Below, one piece after another: positions 49,391 through 60,602 of a stretch of 64,000 nt of DNA; position 1 is the stretch's first letter, and every line of letters begins with the position of its first letter. The DNA is from Monosporascus cannonballus. Taxonomy: Eukaryota > Ascomycota > Sordariomycetes > Xylariales. Under the pieces are notes generated by a model. It was not told where the DNA came from, ran no database searches, and saw only the letters and a program-made list of their open reading frames with translations. The DNA is taken from positions 248,001 to 312,000 of the forward strand of contig QJNS01000026.1 of the NCBI GenBank assembly GCA_004154925.1. Direction: 5' to 3'. A program made the position numbers and the translations under genes.

Positions 49391-51106
49391 ATGGTCGAAA
49401 AAGAAGCATTACTTCCTCCGGGCGGGGCCGAGGCGCCTCGTACGCGCAAGAGGAGATATTGGCTACACCTGGCCGGCCTGCTCGCAGCGGTATTGCTGCT
49501 GAGGTTCATATGCAATGCGCTCGATGCTGTCTCGTGGAGAGGCTATGAGGGCTGGATTGTAGCTCAGTGCCCTCAAGTCGAGCCTCTTGTTCCAAGCCAG
49601 AAGACACCTGCTCTGGAGGAGATGGACAATTACCTGGCGTCAAACAGGTTCCGCAATGAGTCGATTGCGCGCTTGTCCGGCGCCGTCCAAGTGCCGACCC
49701 AATCTTACGATGACTTGGGGCCGATTGGCGAGGACAAGCGCTGGGACATCATATATGAGATGGCCGCATACCTGGAAAAGACCTTCCCACTCGTTCACAA
49801 CACCCTGCTACTGGAGAAGGTGAACACGCATGGTCTCCTCTACACCTGGGAAGGTTCAGACAAGAGCTTAATGCCCACAGTCCTGATGGCTCACCAAGAC
49901 GTCGTGCCAGTGGCGGAGGCTACAGTTAGCCAGTGGACGCACCCCCCTTTCGAGGGCTTCTATGATGGCGAATATATCTGGGGCCGAGGTGCGTCGGATG
50001 ACAAGACCAACCTCATTGGCATCCTAGAAGCGGTAGAGCTGCTAATTGATGCCGGCTTTAAGCCCGCGAGGACGTTAGTCCTCTCTTTCGGATTCGACGA
50101 GGAAATTTCTGGGGGACAAGGGGCGGGGCATCTGGCGCCGGTCTTGGTTGACCGCTACGGGAAGCACGGTGCGGCTGTCATCGTCGACGAAGGTTCAGGG
50201 GGGTATGGCGCTTGGGGGTCTACCTTCGCCGTGCCCGGCGTTGCTGAAAAGGGTGCCATCGACGTCGAGATCATCGTTCGGATGCCCGGAGGACATTCCT
50301 CCATACCGCCTGCCCATAACGGCATTGGCGTCATGTCCGAGCTCATCACGATGATCGAGGCGAATCCATATGAGCCGCGTCTGCATTCGGAGAATCCCTA
50401 TCTTGGCTTCTTGAAATGTGGAGCAGCTCACAGCCCCGAATTCCCGCCGAAGCTCAGAAAGCTCTTGCCCACGCACAGAGACACCGTCTGCCACAAGAAG
50501 GACAAACTTGCCCTGGAGGCTGCCAAAGCTGGAGATGATATCAAATACCTCTTCACAACGTCCCTAGCACCCGACATCATCACTGGCGGCGTGAAAACCA
50601 ACGCACTCCCCGAGCGTACAAGACTGCTTGTTAACCATCGCGTTAACATTGGGGAACGCTCCTCTGGCGTCAAGGCGAAGCTGACGGGCCTTGCGGAAAC
50701 CGTCGCCAAGAAGTACAACCTCACGTTCCACGCGTTTGACGACGAAGCGGAGACGCCTCTCTCAATTACCCTCAACGCCGGACCGCACACTCTGGAACCC
50801 GCACCTGTTACTCCTACGTCCGTCGAAGGCGTGACGCCTTATTCCGTGCTCTCCGGGACCACGCGTGCTCTATATGGCACCCACCTCCTGGTGGCTCCCG
50901 GGTTAATGACGGGGAATACCGACACGAGGTATTACTGGGACTTAACTCGACACATCTTTCGCTTCAATCCCGGATGGGATCCAGAGCAAGAAGGCCTGGG
51001 TAATATCCACACGGTTGATGAAAAGGCCAGCGTTCTGGCTCACATCAGGACTGTTCAATGGTACAGTATGTTTATTAGGAACATGGACGAGGCAAACATG
51101 TCATAA
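49391..51106 (+). CDS. M20 family metallopeptidase, carboxypeptidase S-like (membrane-anchored)
   Basis: A 571-residue intronless protein. Residues about 22-47 form one transmembrane helix after a short basic N-terminus, so the enzyme is probably a type II membrane protein with its catalytic part in the vacuole or secretory lumen, as for yeast carboxypeptidase S. The dizinc site of family M20 is complete: H168 in MAHQD with catalytic D170, bridging D203 in GRGASDDKTN, general base E237 and ligand E238 in FDEEISGGQG, D266 in IVDEGSGG, and H540 in GNIHTVDE. The dimerisation/lid domain contains MPGGHSSIPP (299-307). Length fits the CPS/PM20D1 group (about 550-600). These enzymes cleave C-terminal or Gly-Xaa peptide bonds, and relatives hydrolyse N-acyl amino acids; the substrate here is not known. 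ATG 49391 is followed directly by the acidic-basic leader and is the best start. No defects were seen. Confidence 0.93.
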   Translation: MVEKEALLPPGGAEAPRTRKRRYWLHLAGLLAAVLLLRFICNALDAVSWRGYEGWIVAQCPQVEPLVPSQKTPALEEMDNYLASNRFRNESIARLSGAVQVPTQSYDDLGPIGEDKRWDIIYEMAAYLEKTFPLVHNTLLLEKVNTHGLLYTWEGSDKSLMPTVLMAHQDVVPVAEATVSQWTHPPFEGFYDGEYIWGRGASDDKTNLIGILEAVELLIDAGFKPARTLVLSFGFDEEISGGQGAGHLAPVLVDRYGKHGAAVIVDEGSGGYGAWGSTFAVPGVAEKGAIDVEIIVRMPGGHSSIPPAHNGIGVMSELITMIEANPYEPRLHSENPYLGFLKCGAAHSPEFPPKLRKLLPTHRDTVCHKKDKLALEAAKAGDDIKYLFTTSLAPDIITGGVKTNALPERTRLLVNHRVNIGERSSGVKAKLTGLAETVAKKYNLTFHAFDDEAETPLSITLNAGPHTLEPAPVTPTSVEGVTPYSVLSGTTRALYGTHLLVAPGLMTGNTDTRYYWDLTRHIFRFNPGWDPEQEGLGNIHTVDEKASVLAHIRTVQWYSMFIRNMDEANMS

Positions 51107-51317
51107 TATTCCCTAACTTGTAGGATTAGAGCCACAGTGACTCTTGCCAGGATCATCGGTTGTCTTAGAATAGGAGAATCCAGTATACTGAATACGGTTG
51201 TACGGGTGTTTGTTAGTGAGCTCAAATAGAGAACCTGTGAATCACAAATGTGAGTTAACCATAGGGGGTCTGCATCGCCGCAATCCCCCAGTTTACATGG
51301 TCCATTAGTCTCCAGGC
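51107..51317. other. M20 gene 3' region and spacer
   Basis: Short spacer between the M20 stop and the next small ORF. No feature recognised. Confidence 0.4.
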
Positions 51318-51686
51318 ATGGCCGTTGTTTCTGGACCCTGGAACCACGAGAAGTCAGATGGTGGCTCAGGCGGTACCCAATTCGCGTTGGTTCCGAGCGT
51401 AGCGTCGCATTCCACGCTGCATGTTCTACGGCACAACGACTCGATGCCTGCTTTGACGAAGTCTCACCGCGCCCGGATCGAAGAAATGGAGAAGTCGCAC
51501 CAGACCACCCTTCGACGGCTGGCGGATCACGCCAAGCAGACCACCACCCTGGAAAAGGAACGCGACGATGCCGTGAAGCCTCGTCAGCAGCTCATTAGAT
51601 GCCATGCTGCCCAGACAGCCTCCGCGAGGATTAAGAACGACGATGATGTAAAGGAGCTCGAAGGAAATGCCTGTGGCCGACGTTGA
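51318..51686 (+). CDS. Small hypothetical protein with coiled-coil segment
   Basis: 122 residues of no recognised family. The N-terminal third is Gly/Ser-rich, and the middle (about residues 50-90, with RARIEEMEKSHQTTLRRLAD and TLEKERDDAVKPRQQL) is highly charged with Leu/Ile spacing of a coiled coil. It has no signal peptide or membrane helix. GC and codon use look like the neighbouring real genes, but the protein is short and ends abruptly, so it may be a fragment of a longer coiled-coil gene or not expressed. It is separated from the M20 gene by 211 bp, in the same direction. Confidence 0.4.
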   Translation: MAVVSGPWNHEKSDGGSGGTQFALVPSVASHSTLHVLRHNDSMPALTKSHRARIEEMEKSHQTTLRRLADHAKQTTTLEKERDDAVKPRQQLIRCHAAQTASARIKNDDDVKELEGNACGRR

Positions 51687-52421
51687 CTGCTTAATTAGAG
51701 ACTACGCGGCGTTAATGAGTTGGGAATCCGGAGGCTTCGTTCGGCGAAAATGAGGTTACTCCTATTCGATATGGCGAAGATTGAGAAAATTCTTATTTAC
51801 CGTCTCATACCGTTTCACACCTTCCATTATTCACCTTTGATTAACAATGGAAATAACGGGTTAATAAGCGAATGATCTTCTCATTAATACGATTATTCAC
51901 TCTTATTGATAGGTCCATATCCCCAAGCAGTTGCAGCAAAGTCAATCGCTCTAGTATAGTTAAATAAGGCGTTTCTTGGACCTACCCTACACGTTCTGCC
52001 ACATAAATCCTTCCAGGGTAGCCCCTGTTTCTATCAAATTCTTACAAGAAGGGGACGAAAGGCTGCCGTCGGGTAACGGGACTATGCACTAATTGCCGTA
52101 GTCGAGCTCGGGAAATATGGCGACGCGTTCCTCAGCATTCTTGATATGGCGGTGGTAGGGAAGAAGAAGGCTGCGAGACGACCCCATAAGGTTACACCAT
52201 TGTAGCCGGGTCTCAAAATATATCTGATGTGTCACATGGCGAGGGACAGCGCTGAATAAAATCGGGATAACTTATTAGAGCTAATTGACATAATAGATTA
52301 GACACTTGAACAAGGAAATAGCAGCCGAGCGCATTCCCCGACCCCTCCTCCATTAACAAGCCAAAGTCGAATAAGATTCCGTCGGATGTCTAATCCGAGT
52401 CACCACGACCATTGCTGATAC
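51687..52421. other. Intergenic DNA between convergent genes
   Basis: About 730 bp, partly AT-leaning (51760-51900), with no recognised coding or repeat feature. It contains the 3' ends of the flanking, converging transcripts. Confidence 0.4.
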
Positions 52422-54185
52422 CTAAGCAAAGGTCCAAATACGGTGCAGCTCATCCCTGTGCCCTGGTTCATACACCTGGTTAAACGTCGAAACATTCTTA
52501 CACTCCTTGTCAAGCAAGCACGGCCTAGTATCGCCGCCGTGATTGTTTAGCGGGCGGTATGCGAGCGCGGCGTTGCTGATGCGGTCGATGAGCGACTGGT
52601 GAACGATCGCATCCCTAGGGATATCTCGCGGAGACCCGGCGTTGAGCGGGAAGTAGCGCTTTACCCACTTTCCGGACTCGAGCTCGTAGCGCGCTATGAA
52701 GGGGATGTACTCTTGTACGCCCGTAAGTAACTGGATATGAGATAGGGGAAGAAAGGGGGCGGATAGGGGTAAGCAAGGTACTCACCCATGACATTCCACA
52801 GGATAGCCTTCAACATGTTAGACCCGCCACTAAAGCTCATCGTATTATGGATCCTCCCTTCCTTGGCCTGCTTCAGCTTATCTCCCCTCCTCAACATACG
52901 CCTAAATCCGTCCTTCCTCTGACTGAAACTGATTGCCCATTCCTTCGGGTTAGCAGCATTCACGAGCTCTAGCTCCCGGATCATCCAGTCGAGTGGAATG
53001 TCACTCATCTGGAAGCCGTCCTTGTCGGGATCCACCGACGTCCCAATCTTCTGAACGTCGCCGGTGAACCATCTCTTCAGCGTGGACCAGAAGCCCTCCG
53101 GCGCCGGTGCGATGGGCCACCCACCGCCGACGTCCCCGTGATTCCCGGGGAACCATACCTCCTTTATCTTCTCGTTAGCTGTCTCGTAGGCTTTGATGTC
53201 TTGGTGCAGTAGGGCCGGCTTGAACTTGACACGGAACTCATCCACGGCCACGGCGTGTCGCACATGCTCCGCTGTTCCAAGCACGGTGGGGGGCGTGCTC
53301 GGGTTCCCGAGCACAGAAACGCTATTGACGCAGTCGAAGATACCGAGGAAATAAACCTTGACCTCTCGGCAGAATGTATTTCGGAAGGCCTTCATCTCAT
53401 TGACGACTTGCTGCGTCGCGGCGTCTGTGGGGATGGGTGCGTAGTTGAGTGCGTCAGCTTCAGCCGGAACCGTGATGTCGGTCTCCGCGGATGCTTCGCT
53501 GAGGTCGGTAGTGGAAGACGATGTCGACAATGATGAGTTCCTGTTTCGAAGTTGGGCACGCGCGTTGTTGATAGTGTTGGCGCCGGTCGCTAGAGCATCC
53601 TTCGCGTTGACTAGGCCGTCTATGATCTCTTTTGTGGAAGGCACTTCGAAGTGGCCTTGCTCATAGCGTTGGTAAAGCGCGTAGGCGAACGGGACCATCT
53701 CGTCGTTTCCCATGGAAAGCAAGCCGACACCGTTGATCATACGCGCGAGAAACCGCGCGGTGAAGGCACCGCGACTGAAACCGAACATATAGATCTTGTC
53801 TCCGTGGTTATAGTGGTTCATGAGGAACTTGTAGCCGGCCATAACATGGTGATCGAAGGAAGTCCCAAAGCCCGAGTCGAGTGTCCGGGTAATTGAACTG
53901 CGGATGCTTCCAAGGAAGCCTTTGTTGACGGAACCGCCGTTGACGTCGTATGTTCCGATGCCGGCTAAGACGTAATTATTAGATGCGAGAGATCCCAAGG
54001 AGGTGGAGGTTCGGTTCCTTACTTTGGTAGTAGTGGAATTGATGCGGATCATCACGGCCAAACTTGTCGTAGAGCTTGACGATGTTGGTGTCGCCAGATG
54101 AGCCACTGAAGGTGTTCCCAGTGCCATCGAAACACAGGACGAGCTTCCTGACTGGGTCCTGCGTGTTTGAGGAAGATCTGGACAT
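52422..54185 (-). CDS. DUF2235 alpha/beta-hydrolase (Tle1-like lipase fold), three exons
   Basis: Exons on the minus strand: 54185-54023, 53964-52786 and 52711-52422. Introns are 54022-53965 (58 bp, gtaagg...cttag) and 52785-52712 (74 bp, gtgagt...acaag). The joined frame is 1632 nt, 543 residues, without stops. The junctions give the family strings YYQTGIGTY and WNVMEYIP. Motifs of DUF2235 are present: CFDGTGN near the N-terminus, nucleophile Ser118 in FGFSRGAF, Asp265 in [10 protein letters not shown], and His330 in [13 protein letters not shown]. Together these form a Ser-Asp-His triad, as in bacterial Tle1 phospholipases of the same domain. The C-terminal exon adds [18 protein letters not shown] and YRPLNN, typical of the family end. 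Residues about 193-225 are a Ser/Thr-rich insert. No signal peptide is seen, so it is likely cytosolic. Fungal members have no settled function; ester or phospholipid hydrolysis is an inference. Confidence 0.92.
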
Positions 54186-55869
54186 TTTGCCCGCCGTGGA
54201 AGAATGTTAGGCGAAAATAGAGGCTATAGACGACTTAGGGGATGCGGAGAACATCGCCGTCGGCAAGGTGAAACGCAGGCCTAAATATCCCCTCGATACA
54301 AGGCGGCGAATACATCCTGATTCACCTAGGACGAAGACTCGATGGTGGGAAGCCGAGCACACCACGCGTCAAGTGTGGCAAAACAGCAACTGGCTGCTCA
54401 GTAAGCTCTTAGATCCCCGATAGCTCCCATTTCGCAATCGAGATGCTGTGCGGTAACCCCGGACTCAGACCGATGGCGCGCTCAAAGGTTGCGTGGAGCC
54501 GGGAAGAGCAACGGGTTGGTTGTCGAAGGCGGCGGCGTGCAGATTCCAATCCGGTCTCCTTCAGCCTGGCACGCCGAACCAATGGTGCAAAGCCACCATG
54601 CATGCGACTCACCAAGGAGACATCCAGATCGCGAAATAGTATAGGCATTACCACAGCTCTGCTAAGACCCCTGGCGGTTTATCCCTCTATCATCAGCCGC
54701 CCCGAAACGGACACTAGCGGGACAAGCCATCCGTTTTGGGAAAGAGGCTAAAGCTACCGGTATAAGCTCGAAGCTGAGGTACGGGGGGACCGGGTGGGTG
54801 TGTGACAGCCACTCGGCAACGGGCGTACCGCCAGCGGCTTATCCGGCTGGTGCTGGGCAAGAAAGCTGATGTAACGGTATGCACGGAATGCGGAGGGTTG
54901 CGGCGCATTTTCAGCTCACGACCTCCATATATACTTTCCCCTTTCTATCAATTGTCTGCACGCCAGTCTGCCTCGATTCATGCACAGGCGGTCACCCGAT
55001 CCATCACCATCCCCTTAATGGTCATTTCGACAATAATCTTTCAGAGGCCGATATTGGTCGCCGTTCTCTTTCGCATGCAATGGTGGGATACCGGGAACCC
55101 TCACTGCCGGCGCAGTTCTTGCGCAGTCCTAATTGGAGGGATGCTGGTGTGAGCTCATGCAACTATCAGCTGGCGATTCCTTACCAGGCCTATGAGGTGC
55201 GACCCTGGAAATGGGTACCATGATGCTATCGCGGTCTTGCTCCCTTCAACCCGGTTTGGAACCAATTTCCGTACTCCTTTATGCGGTGGCTGTGCTATAT
55301 TCTGCCACCACCCGCTTTCGCTTAATCATGATTGGTGGTATGCATACACTTCACCTCAGGTTAACATACGCCCATAGCGTCTCGCGTCCGCTTCGAGCAC
55401 ACACTAAAACCATGTTTCTATCGCAGCCAGGGCGGTCGCTTATCCCGGCCTGTTCTATTCTCCCCATATGAGTCCAGCTCCCCTATATCTCGGTAATGGA
55501 GCTACTGACAAGGATCCGCTATTCCCATGAGAAGGCTGGCTTGAGCCTGCAGGTTCGCCGAGCGAATAATACACCGTCTGAACATCCACGGTTGGGCGCC
55601 AACCTCATGGAGGTAACCGATAACTGCTCTCCCCGATTGGATGAGGGCGCAACACCGGTCTCGGCAATAGCATTCCGCACCACCTCGTTTTATGAGCAAT
55701 AGCTTGCTTACTTCCTTGTTTTCGATATGTCGTGATTGGGCATATTCCTTTCGAAGAGAGAGCCTAGACCTTCGGGTGGTGTATATGTAGACCGGACTGT
55801 CTAGTTCTCTGCATCGCAATTCTACCTTTCTCCTTCCAGAACTCGATTGCTTTGAATCCGGCAGCCGCC
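54186..55869. other. 1.7-kb divergent intergenic region
   Basis: This lies between the starts of the DUF2235 gene (minus) and the Ppo-type gene (plus), so it holds both promoters. Short open frames here show no family features. A pyrimidine-rich run TCTACCTTTCTCCTTCCAG (about 55821-55839) before the Ppo ATG could be a transcription-start region or the 3' end of a leader intron. Confidence 0.45.
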
Positions 55870-58800
55870 ATGTTTTCCGATATTCCTCGAGGTGTCGAGA
55901 TCGGTGCTGCGGCTCTCACGGGCGCAGCCGCCTATGTCCTTTACAACAATGCGAGTGACGCTGCCAAGGCCAAAGACCTCGCCAATGCAAAATATCAAGC
56001 CGGAGAAGATTACGCAGATCCTCAGAAGAGGTCCGAGAACTTCTTCTCCGATCCCAAGGCTGTCGCCGTAGCCCTACTGGCGGATCTCAAGTCCGTACAC
56101 GGCAAATTCAGGCTGTCGCAGCTCATCCCGCTTGTGGAACAAGTGTTGAAAAAAGGAGAACCCCTTGATGACAAGAAAGGTACGACAGAGTTGCTCATCA
56201 ACATTCTCACCAAGCTTCCGCGCGAGTCGGTCGTCCGCAGGGAATTGACCAACAAGCTCATCGACACGCTTTGGGACAACCTTCAACACCCGCCTCTGAG
56301 TTACGTGGGCGGCGATATCAAGTATGAAGTCGTCGACTCAAGGGGCGGCGACCACGATACCAAGGACACGGTAATGTCGGGGATCGAGTTCCAGGCCCCG
56401 GACGACCCGCAAACTACCTTGCGCGGAACGGTTCCAAAGGCACCCGATGGAATGTTCCAATACCGTACCCCGGATGGCAGCTACAACAACATCCTGAGCC
56501 CCCATCTCGGCCAGGCTGGCACGTCATATGCTAAGTCTATCCGCACTTCAAAGCGGCTACATGGTGTGAAGCCTGACGAAGGTCTCCTATTCGACATGTT
56601 GATGGCTCGAGACGAGAACAACTTCAGGGAGAACCCCGCTGGAATCTCCTCGATTCTCTTCTACCATGCTTCCATCATCATCCACGACATATTCCGCACG
56701 AACCGTGCTAACATGAACATCTCGGATACCTCGTCTTACCTGGACCTAGCCCCTTTGTACGGCTCATCTTTGAAGGACCAGCTCGAGATCCGGACGATGA
56801 GGGAGGGCAAGCTGAAGCCCGACACCTTCCACGAGAAGCGTCTTCTGGGACAGCCCCCTGGCGTAAACGTGATGCTGGTCCTCTACAGCCGGTTTCATAA
56901 CTATGTCGCCGATATCCTTCTGAAGATCAACGAGGGCGGTCGCTTCACCCTCGCCGTCCCGGAAGGTGCTAGCCCGGATGACGTCGCGAAGGCCGTTGCC
57001 AAGCAGGACCATGACCTTTTCAATACCGCTAGACTCATAGTCGGCGGCTTGTACGTCAACATTTGTCTGCACGATTACCTCCGGGCCATCACCAACACAC
57101 ACCACTCCGACAGCGATTGGACCCTGGATCCGAGGGTCGAGATTGGCAAGCAGTTTGACAGCGAAGGCACTCCCAGAGGCATCGGCAACCAGGTCAGTGT
57201 GGAATTCAACCTACTCTACAGGTTCCATGCTTGCATCTCCAAGAGAGACGAGAAATGGATCAACGAGTTCTTCTGTGGAATATTCCCCGACCGCACCCCG
57301 GAGTCGTTGAGTGAGCTTACCCCCGGAGAATTGCTGAAGGGGCTTGTAACTTTTGAGGCACGTACCCCCAAAGATCCCAGTCAGCGGACCTTCGGCGGCT
57401 TGCAGCGGCAGAAAGATGGCCGCTTCCGCGACGAGGATCTGGTACGGATCCTCAAAGAGAGCATCGAGGACCCTGCGGGATGCTTCGGCGCTCGCATGGT
57501 GCCAAAGGCTCTGAAGGTCGTGGAGACTCTCGGCATCTTGCAAGCCCGGAAGTGGCAGGTAGGTTCCTTGAACGAGTTTCGGGAGTTCTTCGGCCTCAAG
57601 AGATACTCCCAGTTCAAGGATATCAGCTCGAACAAGGACATCCAGGACATCCTGGAGAAGCTCTACACTCACCCGGACATGGTTGAGCTCTACCCTGGTC
57701 TGATGGTCGAAGATATCAAGCCCGCAATGAACCCTGGCTGCGGCATCTGCCCCACATACTCGGTCGGTCGCGCGGTACTTTCGGATGCTGTGACACTCGT
57801 CCGCTCGGACAGATTCAACACCATCGACTATAACGTGTCGAACCTTACGGCTTGGGGCTACAACGAAGTCCAGCAAGACTACAAGACCCTCGGCGGTTCT
57901 ATGTTCTATAAGCTTATCCAACGCGGCGTCCCGGGTTGGTTTCCGTACAACTCTCTTCACGTCATGCAGCCCATGTTCACGAAGAAGATGAATCAACAAA
58001 TCGCGACGGAGATCGGAACCATCAAACAGTACACCCTGGATGACCCCAAGCCGCCGAGGGCTACGGTCGTGGTAGCTAGCCATTCCGGGGTCCGACAGGT
58101 CCTGGAGGACCACGGGCGCTTCGTGGTCCCTTGGCTTCCTGCTATCAACAGCTTGTGGCCGGGCGAGAAAGACTTTAGCTGGTTCATGCTTGGAGGAGAT
58201 AAGCCCGAGAATGCGGCCCACAAGCAACTTATGCAGAAGGTGCTCATGGGCATTCCTGACTTTTCTAAGATCCTGGCAGGCTTCATTGCCAATGAGGGCA
58301 AAGCATTGCTGGATCGGGAACTCTTCAAGATGAAGGACAACCTCTATCAGCTCGACTTGATTCGCGACATCGCTATCCCAATGAACGCCCGCGTGCTTGC
58401 CGACCTCTTCTACTTCGATATCAACACGCACGAAAACCCTAAGGGCACTCTTGGAGCTGCTGATGTGTACAAGCACCTCCTAAACATTCGTACCTGGGGC
58501 GTCAACAACAACGACGCCGCCATGGCCTGGAACCGTCGGCGGTGGGCTCAGGAGAGCGCTCAAGTCATGGTCGACTCCACCAGAGAGTTGGTACACGAAC
58601 TGGCTTTCGGGCCGCCAAACTCGTTAATGACCCTGTTCAAGTCTTGCACCTTGCGCAAGAACTCCGTCAGGGCTGGCTCCCTGCGTTCCTGCGGCCGAGG
58701 TATCGCCGAGGCGCTACTGGCACATGGCAAGTCCGTCGACGAGGTCGTTGACACCTTGTGGCTGACAGCCTTCGGAGGCGTCGGTGTCCCTGTGACGGCG

Positions 58801-59590
58801 TTCTGCGAAATCATGCAGTTCTTCCTACTTCCCGAGAACACGTCCCACTGGTCGAAGGTGCAAGACCTTGCTGCGCGGAATGATGACCAAACCCTACGGG
58901 CCTATGTGCTCGAGGCGCTACGTGTTACCAGCACGCAGCGCGATGTCCGCATTGCGACCACCCCAGCCACCATCGACGGCCAATCGATCAACCCCGGCAG
59001 TGCCGTGGTTCTCATGCTCGTAAGTTACATTCCTTGCATCCATTCCTCTTGTCCCTGTTCCGGGCATTGCTAATCATTCACCATAGGGCGCCGCCTGCCG
59101 TGACGCCTCTGTCGTCAACTCCCCAAGCGAATTCCGCCCGGGGCGGACCCACACGCTTACACCCTTCAGCACGGGAATGCACGCATGCTTCGGTCGTGAG
59201 ATCGCGATGACATACATGACTGGCCTGGTCAAGCTCGTCGCTGGGCTCAAGGAACTCCGGCCCGCGCCCGGCATTATGGGCCAGGTCAAGAGCATCGTCG
59301 TGGGAACCGAGAAGTGCTATCTGAACGACAGCTGGAGCTGGCTGACCTTCGAGACCAGTACTTGGAAGATGCATTGTGCGGGGCGGGGAAAGGGCGTGTG
59401 GCGATACCCCAACCTGGATAAGGAGAAGGAGAGGAAGAGAAGGAAGGTAGAAAAAAATGGCGAGGCGTGGGATGTGATTCTGGATACTACTGAGACAAGT
59501 ACGAGCCCAGGACAGATGGAATTAGGACAGATGGAATACGTCGTTAAGAGGCAGGTGATTTCAACTAAAACGGTTGAGATAACTAACTGA
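55870..59590 (+). CDS. ppo: Ppo-type fatty-acid dioxygenase / cytochrome P450 fusion (linoleate diol synthase family)
   Basis: Two exons, 55870-59019 and 59087-59590, are joined in phase 0 across a 67-bp intron (gtaagt...TGCTAAT...catag), giving 1217 residues. The ATG at 55870 in GCCGCCATG is the start; 55852 would be TTG. The N-terminal part is a haem peroxidase-like dioxygenase domain: distal His272 in IIIHDIF and catalytic Tyr450 with proximal His453 in LLYRFHA. The C-terminal part is P450-like: LTAFGGVGVPVTAF, the EALR ExxR motif, and the haem-Cys loop FSTGMHACFG with Cys1084. Both active sites are complete, so it probably makes an 8- or 10-hydroperoxide from linoleic/oleic acid and isomerises it to a diol or related oxylipin (psi factor), which in Aspergillus governs sexual versus asexual sporulation. 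Unusual points are YRFH where most relatives have YRWH, and a basic C-terminal extension of about 60 residues with a 15-bp tandem duplication (59509-59538). The exact regiochemistry cannot be told. Confidence 0.93.
59020..59086 (+). other. Intron of the Ppo-type gene
   Basis: 67 bp, GTAAGT at the donor, CTAAT branch-like sequence at 59070-59074 and CATAG at the acceptor. Without its removal the frame ends at 59071-59073 before the P450 haem-binding cysteine. Confidence 0.92.
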
Positions 59591-60602
59591 GTGGACGCGT
59601 ATAACGGGGAGGGCTGCGGGGCGGACGAATGGGATGGATCATCGTGAACGGTTTTAGCTTATGGTTTGCCTTGGCTTGCTCGTATATTAATTGTGTTTCT
59701 AATGGTACGGATAATGAATCTTTCAAGTCGCCATCCAGCATCCCAAGGCTAAATACGGCTCAACCCTGATGAGTGACTGGGCTTTGGAAGACTCGACTTG
59801 GTGCCCTGTTACATCAATCATCTAATTGTGCCAGTGTCATGGTAAATTTGTGCCACAGAAACCTAAAATGGGCTCAACAAGTGATGCGTTCGCGCCGCAA
59901 CTGGTATGTGGCAATCCACCCATAGTCACGGCGACGGCCAACATCCCATCGAGCCTCGTTACCAAGCTAGGGTCCAGATATGCATATAAAGTAATCCCCA
60001 TAGACCTCGAGGAAGAGATACTTCGACCAAATGGGTGAATGGCCTATGTTTAAGACTACTGTCCTTGGAACTTGCTAGTGTTGGATTGTGGGCATTCTGC
60101 ACCTTTAATCGAGCTTAAGGCAATGGCCAGGGAGAGAAAGTCTCCGACATAACATGAACTAATATAGAATGTCGACAAACATATCATTTCTCATTTCTTC
60201 TGGAGAACTTAGTTTTCGAGAAGATGGGTGGACACTGAGTGATATAGCCGGGCGAAACATTGTGAACTGGGACATTCCCAAATTCAGGAACGCCCTTGTC
60301 CATGGCCAGCCATTGTAACCCTCCGCATTCTCTACACTACCTTGGTTGATTACGAACAATCGAGACCATTCTGAACACGCGAAGATCATGGTGCCTTTCA
60401 AGACACCCCTTTGTGAACAGGTAAACAGAGACGATGCGCATAGGATACAATGGTATTGATTGACCTATTTATAGGGGACCATGCGCGACGTCCTTCAACA
60501 ATCCCAGCATACAGTGTTGATCGCAAGCATTATAACCTCGAGAACAAGGACGAGTTTAGTGAGAAACATCGAGTGTAACGAGAGATATTTAATTATTTCA
60601 GC
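59591..60602. other. Intergenic DNA between the Ppo-type and TPR-like genes
   Basis: About 1 kb with no supported gene; short open frames on both strands lack family features. It contains the Ppo 3' region and the promoter of the next gene. Confidence 0.45.
60466..60474 (+). promoter_or_regulatory. TATA-like box upstream of the small TPR-like gene
   Basis: TATTTATAG lies about 130 bp before the ATG at 60603, within the range of fungal TATA boxes plus leader. Identified by eye only. Confidence 0.3.

Noticed and set aside
49014..49502. 162-codon open frame upstream of the M20 gene
   Set aside because: It overlaps the M20 start in another frame, has no domain pattern, and the M20 frame is clearly the real one.
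54802..55471. Several overlapping open frames between the DUF2235 and Ppo-type genes
   Set aside because: They overlap in different frames, lack domains or introns that would extend them, and fall in the shared promoter region.
57211..58476. 421-codon open frame on the minus strand inside the Ppo-type gene
   Set aside because: Shadow of a GC-biased, well-conserved coding frame; the plus-strand frame carries the haem peroxidase and P450 motifs.
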